The notes beneath the pieces are model-generated. The model saw only the letters and a program-made list of their open reading frames with translations. It was not told where the DNA came from and searched no databases. Source: Selaginella moellendorffii (taxonomy: Eukaryota > Streptophyta > Lycopodiopsida > Selaginellales > Selaginellaceae). From it: DNA of 64,000 bases. Positions 58,001 to 64,000 of this stretch are shown here, one piece after another (the stretch's first letter is position 1; each line of letters begins with the position of its first letter). Where the stretch lies: positions 400,598 to 464,597 of the forward strand of contig NW_003314367.1 in assembly GCF_000143415.4 (NCBI RefSeq), in the 5' to 3' direction. Made by a program: the position numbers and the translations under genes.

Positions 58001-61000
58001 GAAGCTGTAAAGTGTCATCTTGTTTCTTCCTTGCCTCCTCAACGAGCTCCTGAATAGAAAGCTCTAGCCCCTTGCACGCAGCATTTTTCCCTTCGATATC
58101 TTCCAGCAACGAGGCGACCCTGCCCTTCAACGCCCCGTTTTCTGCTTCAAGCCGCGCAATGTGGTCATCCAGCTCCTGAACCTTTATGTCCAGCTCATGC
58201 ATTTCTGATACAGCCACCATACAGTCTTTCTCGTAAGCCTCGCACTTGTGCTGAGCTTTCTGAAGTTCCAAAGATTGCTCGCCAACTTTGAACTGCAACG
58301 ACGAAAGCTTCTCTTGAGCATTAGCTATTGCCATTTGCAATCGCACTTTTTCAACTTCAGCTGATTCTCGGAGCATGTCCAACTCCAGATTCGCCTTGGA
58401 CATGTCAGAAGCATGTGTCGCTCGGGCCTTTTCCAACGCAAGCCTTGTCGCAGCGACCTCCTTGTAGCCTTTTAAAACATTCGCGTCACTGTCCTCCCTG
58501 AGCGCGTTAACGAAGTTTCGGGCCTCTGATATGTCGATCTTAAGCGCATGCAGTGTTGACAATCCTTCATGGGAGATAGATCGAAACGCGTCATCGACCA
58601 GTAACTTGGAATCGTGCACCTGCTGCTCGAAACTGACCATCTGCTTGAGTAGTGTTGAACTCGAGTAACTACAGTCTTTCGCGAGATAATCGGTCTGAGA
58701 CGTTAACACTTTCACATCCGTCAACAGCCGTTCCTTTTCGGCGCACCAAAGCTCTTCAGCCTCATGTAGTCTAGTCGAGTGTTCTTGTAGCTCGGTTCGA
58801 GTCTGTTCTAAAACACGGATATGGGTGTCATTCTTCTCCTGAAGAATAGCTATAGCTGTTTGCTGTTCCGAAATAATACTTGCACCGTCGCAAATCTTTG
58901 ATCTCAGCTGCTCCTCCACGCCAACGCAATGCTTTACAACTAAAAGAGCGGCGTGTCCTCTTTTCTCGGATAGTAGCAGACTCCTCCTTAGTGAGCATAT
59001 TAAACCCGCGTCTTCAGTTCGTTCTAGTTCCCGTTGTTGTTCCTGTGCCTCGGCAAGGTTGTTAATCACTATAAAGGCGACCTCCAGAAATTTGTTGAGC
59101 TTTCTCATGTTCCCTTCAAGGCAGTCTGCTCTGCATATGGCTTCTTCTGCAGTAATCCTTGTCGTCAACACCTCCTCTCTCTGTGTCTCTTGCATTTTCG
59201 ACATATTTGAGGTCGCGTCAGTTAAAGCCTCCATCTTTTGCTCTGCATCTTTGACAAACTCAAAAGCCTGGTGTAGCTTTAACTGTAAAGCCTGAATAAC
59301 TTTTTGCTTCTCCGCAGCAAAATGGCTTGGTGGACAATCCGGCAAGGAAGTCTGAAAAATCCGTTCCATTTCCGTTGCTGCAGCATCAAGTGTCGCGTCA
59401 CCTTCAGATAGATAATCGGCTAGTCTTCTTGTAGTCTGTTGCCAGAGCTTGCAAAGCTCTTGTTCCTTGCCCAGCCTCAGTTCGTTGCAGTAATTTGCTA
59501 GCCGTGCATTTTCAAGCTGCAAGCTTTCGACCTCGTCAGATGAGAGTTTTTCGTGGTTACTAGATAGTGCGAACTTATCATTTGCCATAAGAAGGTCCCT
59601 ATGCAGATTAGAAATAGTATCTGCCGTCTCAGCTTCAACTTCTGCACGCCTGACATCCATCTGTTTTTCTATAGCCAGCCTGTGTATTTTTTCTCTGAAG
59701 AAAAGCCTGTTCAACTCCTGTGCCTCGTCAAGTTCTTCCCTAATCTTCAGAACCTCCTGTTCGGTCTTAGATTTTTCTGCCTCATCGAAGCCCACAGTCT
59801 TCTCTAAGCAGCGGATTTCTTCTTTCCTTCTCAGTTCAAGCTGTAGCAACTGCACCTGGCTCCTTAACACGGGTGTACTGTCGTCACTTCCGTATTTTTG
59901 TTGTTTCAAGGGAGCAGCTTCAAGCTCGTTGATTAACACTAATTGCTGGCTTTCCATCTGCTCACGTAACTCATTTGCCTCCTGCACCAGACAACATTGC
60001 CACCTCAGTGAGCTGAGAAGTTCAGAAAAAACCTCGAGACTGGCTTCTAGAGCTTGCTTCTCCCTCATTGCCTCTTTTAACTGCAGCTCTAAGCGTGCAT
60101 TGGATTCTATATCACAGGCCTTTCTCTCCTTATACTGCCAAAAGAGTTCAATTGAAGATTATCAGGAAACAGTAAAGCAAAAGAAAACGTAAAACCGTAC
60201 CGCGTCCAGCTCCCGTTTGTAAAACTCAATTTCGCTGGTTCTACTCTGCAACTCCCTATTTCCCGGGAACAGATACAGGGTTCAATCAAGACAACTATAG
60301 AATACCTAATGAGCTCTCCGTTTTCCCGTTGTAAGGATTCTGATTTCTGCTTATGCTCCTCCATAACGTTCGCCTAGACACAACATTTAAAAATAAGAAC
60401 TAAGAGCTTGGCTAAGCTTCCGAACCTCAGAGCGGAAATTCTCAACCTCTTCTAAAAGCCGTGAATGGCTCTGAATACCACATTCCTCCTGCAAAGGTTT
60501 GAAAAAACTAGAATTAAGTACAAGAGCGCAAACAGAAGCACCTTCAAAATCGCATTTGCTTCCAAAACCTCCATAAGCTTTAAAAAACGTAAAAACAAAA
60601 GCAAACGTTAAATCTGAGAAAAAAATAGTCTACCTGATCCCGAAGGTTCGACAACTCAGTAGTCATGGTTTCTCTTTCTCCGTTGTCATAAAATTCGTGG
60701 AACCTGAAGGCAACATTAAATAACATCAGATGACGACTTCAAAACAAACCTTTTCAGCTCTTCCATCAAGCGTATGTTTTCCATTGCAAATCGTGTAACT
60801 TCAGGGTTGTGTTCGACTCTGCTGCCAAGGACCTTTACTTCCTCTACCAAAGCTTCCCTGTCTTCCAAACAAAAAGAGCCTCCAGCAGTGGATCCATCCT
60901 CCGCAGCTTCTAGCCTTCTGATTTTGTCCTCTCTAAATCGCAAAAGCATCTTCACGCGTTGTGTATCTTCCTCCCTTTGCCTCACCTATGCAGAACATTA

Positions 61001-63734
61001 GGCACGATGTCATGAAGCGGTTAAATTATACCAGTCGTTTAAGGTGACTGATCTCCACCCCAAGGTTCTTAATGACTGATTCCGCCGCTGCCTCTCTTCT
61101 CAAAGAAGCAGCAAGTACTTCTTGACCCTGTAGAGAAGGCTAGATAGTAGAATGCAAACAAACAAAAAAAAAAAAAAAAAAAACGGGGGAAAGGGCAAAC
61201 CAGTACCAGACTGTGTAAAAGACATGGCTCCACAGGCTGATCATTGTTTCTACAATCCTGACTCCGAAGATAGTTCACTTCATCCTGCAACACAAGACAT
61301 GTTATTTGTCAAACCACCTTCAGGTTACCTTCAACTGTTGGATCTGTTGACGCAGGGAAACAACGTCCCCATAGCTGTCCTCATTAATGATAGCCTACCA
61401 CAAGAATATTTGTTCAGCAAAAACGATTAAACCAAAAAGATTCTTCATCGATAGCTTACGTTGTTACGGATAAACTTGGCGCGTTGGGCGAACTTTAGAG
61501 TGCTCAAAGTCTCCAAAGAGCAGCTGAAAAACCAATACTCAACACACGTAAAACCCTTCAACTATACCTGTTAGAAGGGCTCACAGTTGCTATAATCATT
61601 GTTTTCGAGTTCCCACCCAGTGAATCCTGCAAAACGGGTTGATTGTTGCATGCACGCAACTAGAATCCTTACTTGCAAGAGGAATGTAAGTTTAGAGTCG
61701 CGGTACGGTATGTGCCGCGGCTTGCCGTTAGCAGCGTCAACAAGGACCATGATGACAAGCCTGCGAACAGGACATGTGAGGTTATAAGTGCAATCCAGTA
61801 TCAACACACCCAAGTGTAGAGAGGGACTTGTTAATGTTAGCAGCCTCCTTGAGCCTATCGCCTTCCGCTCCCGAACTCTTCTGTCTAAGGAGAAATAGGA
61901 TATGTTTTCTAAAGAAAAAAAATAATACCACCTTTCAGACCCTGCTAAGTCGACCAGATTTAATCGTCCAAAACGTGTGTTAATGACGGAATCATCCGAC
62001 TCCCACTGCAAATGTTTTGATACTTATGTGCTGCAATCTTGAACCGAGTCCAAACCTTGCTTTCCACTACACAGGTGAAAACGCTGTGAGAACGGCTGCT
62101 CTCTCTATTCATGTTTGTAGCCGCCACTCTTCTGTTTGCAGAGCCCTGTATAGCATCCGCCATTGATAACAACCAAAGACCCAGTAAACAGTACCTGATT
62201 AAGCAGCTTCATAACATCTCCAACACTGTTGACTTCTACTTCCTTGAGGTTCTCGACATAAACGCCTTTTTTGACATCCTCCCTCAACTGAAAGCAAGAG
62301 CGTAAGACATGAACAAGCAGAAAGGCACTCCTCACTTGCAGGTTGGTGGCGGACGGCTCGAGAAGATCAGAAACTTGCTCATTGTAAATTTCCAGAAACG
62401 AGCATTTACATGCGAACTCAAGGCCTTGAGATCTGCGAGCTTCCCCTTCCTGGACAGCAATCAGCACGGGCAGTTTCCAAGAACGAGTACATACCAGTTG
62501 GATCTTTACAAAGAGGTATTCAAAAACCCGGGGTATCATTCCTCTTCCCTCGCTTTGCTCCTGATCAATATCGCCAAGCATTGTATGGGTCTTCCCACTC
62601 CCCGTCTGCCAAGGCATGCCGCTCGCATGATTACACCGTCCATGAGACCGAGGGCTACAGAACCACTGACCTGACCATAGGCAAACATGCAGTTGTTATA
62701 TCCGGAGATACAGTTGTCCACCATTGGCAGCCCCGCGACTCTGAACAGCTTCTCCTGAAAAAGTTGATGCAGTCCAGAGCCACCATCAGTCAGTAGCAGA
62801 AACGCCAGCAAACCTGGTTGACGCTTTCACAGGCCACATGGTCGAAGGTAAACCTTGATTCGGGGTGCCCGATCCACGTAAGGCTGTGAGCAGTATCCTG
62901 ACGCAGACATCTGCCGGGGCCTTGAAGCGAAACCTCTAGCGGGCTGGGAGGCCTTATACGGATGAGCACCTGGCCAGAGATACAAACAGTAAGATGCAGA
63001 GCGTGCGTGGACTCTCGCGAGCATACCTGAACATTATGGTCTTGCCAAAAGGAGACGTCCTCCTCGAGCTCAAAGTGTGCCGGTGCCAAAACTTCCCCGT
63101 GCTGTCCCTGACAGAATCCCAGAGACTTTACGACCGGCCCCGGCACTGCTCCGGCAGCACGCAGCCCCGCGTCCTGGTTATACTTGAGCGTCCTGGACAC
63201 GCTCTTCTTGGGCGTCCCAGTCCCGGCATGGCCAGAGTTACTCCCGGGCTCGGAATGCATGGTCACATACTTGTTGTCGATCTTGCAAGCCCGAGGGGTG
63301 CTGAACTGGCTTCCTCCGCCGTGCTTGCTCGCCGCCTGGACGCTGCTGTAAGCCTGGTGGCGGGGGCCGCGCGAGGACGGGGTACCAAACGGCTGCTGCT
63401 GCTGCTGCTCGCTGGCGTCAGATCGCGCATCGTCGTCACGGGGCTGGAGCTGCTGCTTCTTGACGATCGCCTGCTGCTGGATCCACTGGAGCTTGAGCGT
63501 GGGATTGAAGGCACGCCTGTCCGCAACGCCATCGGAAGCCACATTCTTCTCCTTCTCCGAGAGCGGATTGGAGGCTGTGTGTGCCCTGTTGCAAGGAGTA
63601 GACGAATCGAATCCAGAGATCTCACCGAAGGGAACACGACCAGCGCTCTCGTTCTCCGCAGACTCGGCGCATTGCCCCCCTTTGCTGCCACCGGGCAAGC
63701 TCCCGAAAATCCGCAGTGGCGACAGCCTCGGCAT
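55089..63734 (-). CDS. KIN12: KIN-12 class phragmoplast kinesin (POK/PAKRP-like), very long
   Basis: Starts at ATG 63734 (MPRLSPLRIFGSLPGG), stops at TAA 55091-55089; many exons, with short introns in the motor and tail. Exon 1 (63027-63734) is a 236-residue Ser/Gln-rich extension, exon 2 is 62814-62969 (VLIRIRPPSP). Motor motifs: P-loop AYGQ-TGSGKTHT split by an intron (about 62585-62680), CSFLEIYNEQVSDLL, NRESSRSHSVF (switch I, about 62085), NLVDLAGSER (switch II, about 61930-61955), KEAANINKSLSTLG and HIPYRDSKLTFLLQ. After the neck the protein is almost all coiled coil; one exon of about 2.9 kb (57111-60068) carries most of it. Estimated length is around 2000 residues. KIN-12 proteins guide the phragmoplast and mark the division plane in plant cells. 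Confidence 0.94.
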
Positions 63735-64000
63735 TCCTCAAGCTTGAATCTGCTGCCACATTCCCTCCCTGCTCTGCCACAAACCCTAGCCTAGGCGAGG
63801 GAGCCTTGGGGCTTTTCTTTTCCCTCCAAAGCCAAATAAAAAAATCAAAGAGCCCTAAGAAAACGAGAAGAGCATCCTACGGCGGAATTTGAACCCAATC
63901 TAGCACATCTAACGGCTTTCCGCAGGCTTCACTGGTGATTGGGACACGTAGAATTTCTATTAGCAAGCAAGTAGATAGATTCTGGCACCAAAGATGAAAG
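63735..64000. promoter_or_regulatory. Upstream region of the KIN-12 gene
   Basis: 266 bp up to the window edge, with a pyrimidine-rich stretch near 63755-63830 that should be the 5' UTR. No other gene seen. Confidence 0.45.

Noticed and set aside
63860-63935. tRNA-like T-arm on the minus strand (GGTTCAAATTCC) upstream of KIN-12
   Set aside because: A partial acceptor-like pairing exists, but the spacing (about 50 nt) is too short and no D or anticodon arm fits.

Overview
The window reads as nuclear DNA of a land plant. Genes have many short introns (mostly about 50-100 bp, GT-AG) and tiny intergenic gaps. Plastid-targeted proteins (coproporphyrinogen oxidase, MinD, an EF-Ts polyprotein), plant-only families (XTH, KIN-12 phragmoplast kinesin, MYC-type bHLH) and LTR retrotransposons all occur. 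Very short introns, compact gene spacing and protein sequences diverged from those of flowering plants point to a lycophyte such as Selaginella. That placement is inference from style and remembered homologues, not from a search.

Layout. 1-6 kb is a dense gene block: the 3' end of an SPT6-like elongation factor (+), coproporphyrinogen III oxidase (-), a small predicted plastid protein (+), a TBC Rab-GAP (+) and an XTH cell-wall enzyme (-). 6.85-29.35 kb is a gene-free nest of LTR retroelements that can be unpicked by hand from target-site duplications (TSDs). An old element A (+) was invaded by a solo LTR (S1, TSD ATGGT) and by a second-family element C (TSD AATTG). C was then invaded by a complete 8.05-kb element B (-), a solo LTR S2 (TSD GGTGA) and a solo LTR S3 (TSD GATTG). 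B itself carries a short LTR insertion S4 (TSD TTTGC/ATTGC). No element in the nest has an intact gag-pol frame. The LTRs carry an unusual 11/12-bp minisatellite beside a shared poly-G module. An integrase relic from another element lies at 29.5 kb.

30.5-51 kb is a second gene block: a doubtful F-box-like frame (+), cytosolic leucyl-tRNA synthetase (-), a NUP98-like protein without FG repeats (+), plastid S1/EF-Ts polyprotein (-), plastid MinD (-), a small ePHD zinc-finger protein (+), the WD40-cyclophilin CYP71 (+), a MYC-type bHLH factor (+), a small coiled-coil protein built from four identical-length 54-nt exons (+), and an FCP/SCP-type phosphatase (+). 51-55 kb is gene-poor. 55.1-63.7 kb is one very long KIN-12 kinesin gene (-).

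The genes do not form a pathway. Shared themes are plastid function (heme synthesis, translation, division), transcription and chromatin (SPT6-like, CYP71, ePHD, bHLH, CTD-type phosphatase), and cytokinesis or wall building (KIN-12, XTH). Close divergent pairs and near-touching convergent pairs suggest shared promoters and overlapping 3' ends.

All coordinates come from reading splice signals and codons by hand. Protein family calls rest on remembered motifs, with no database search.
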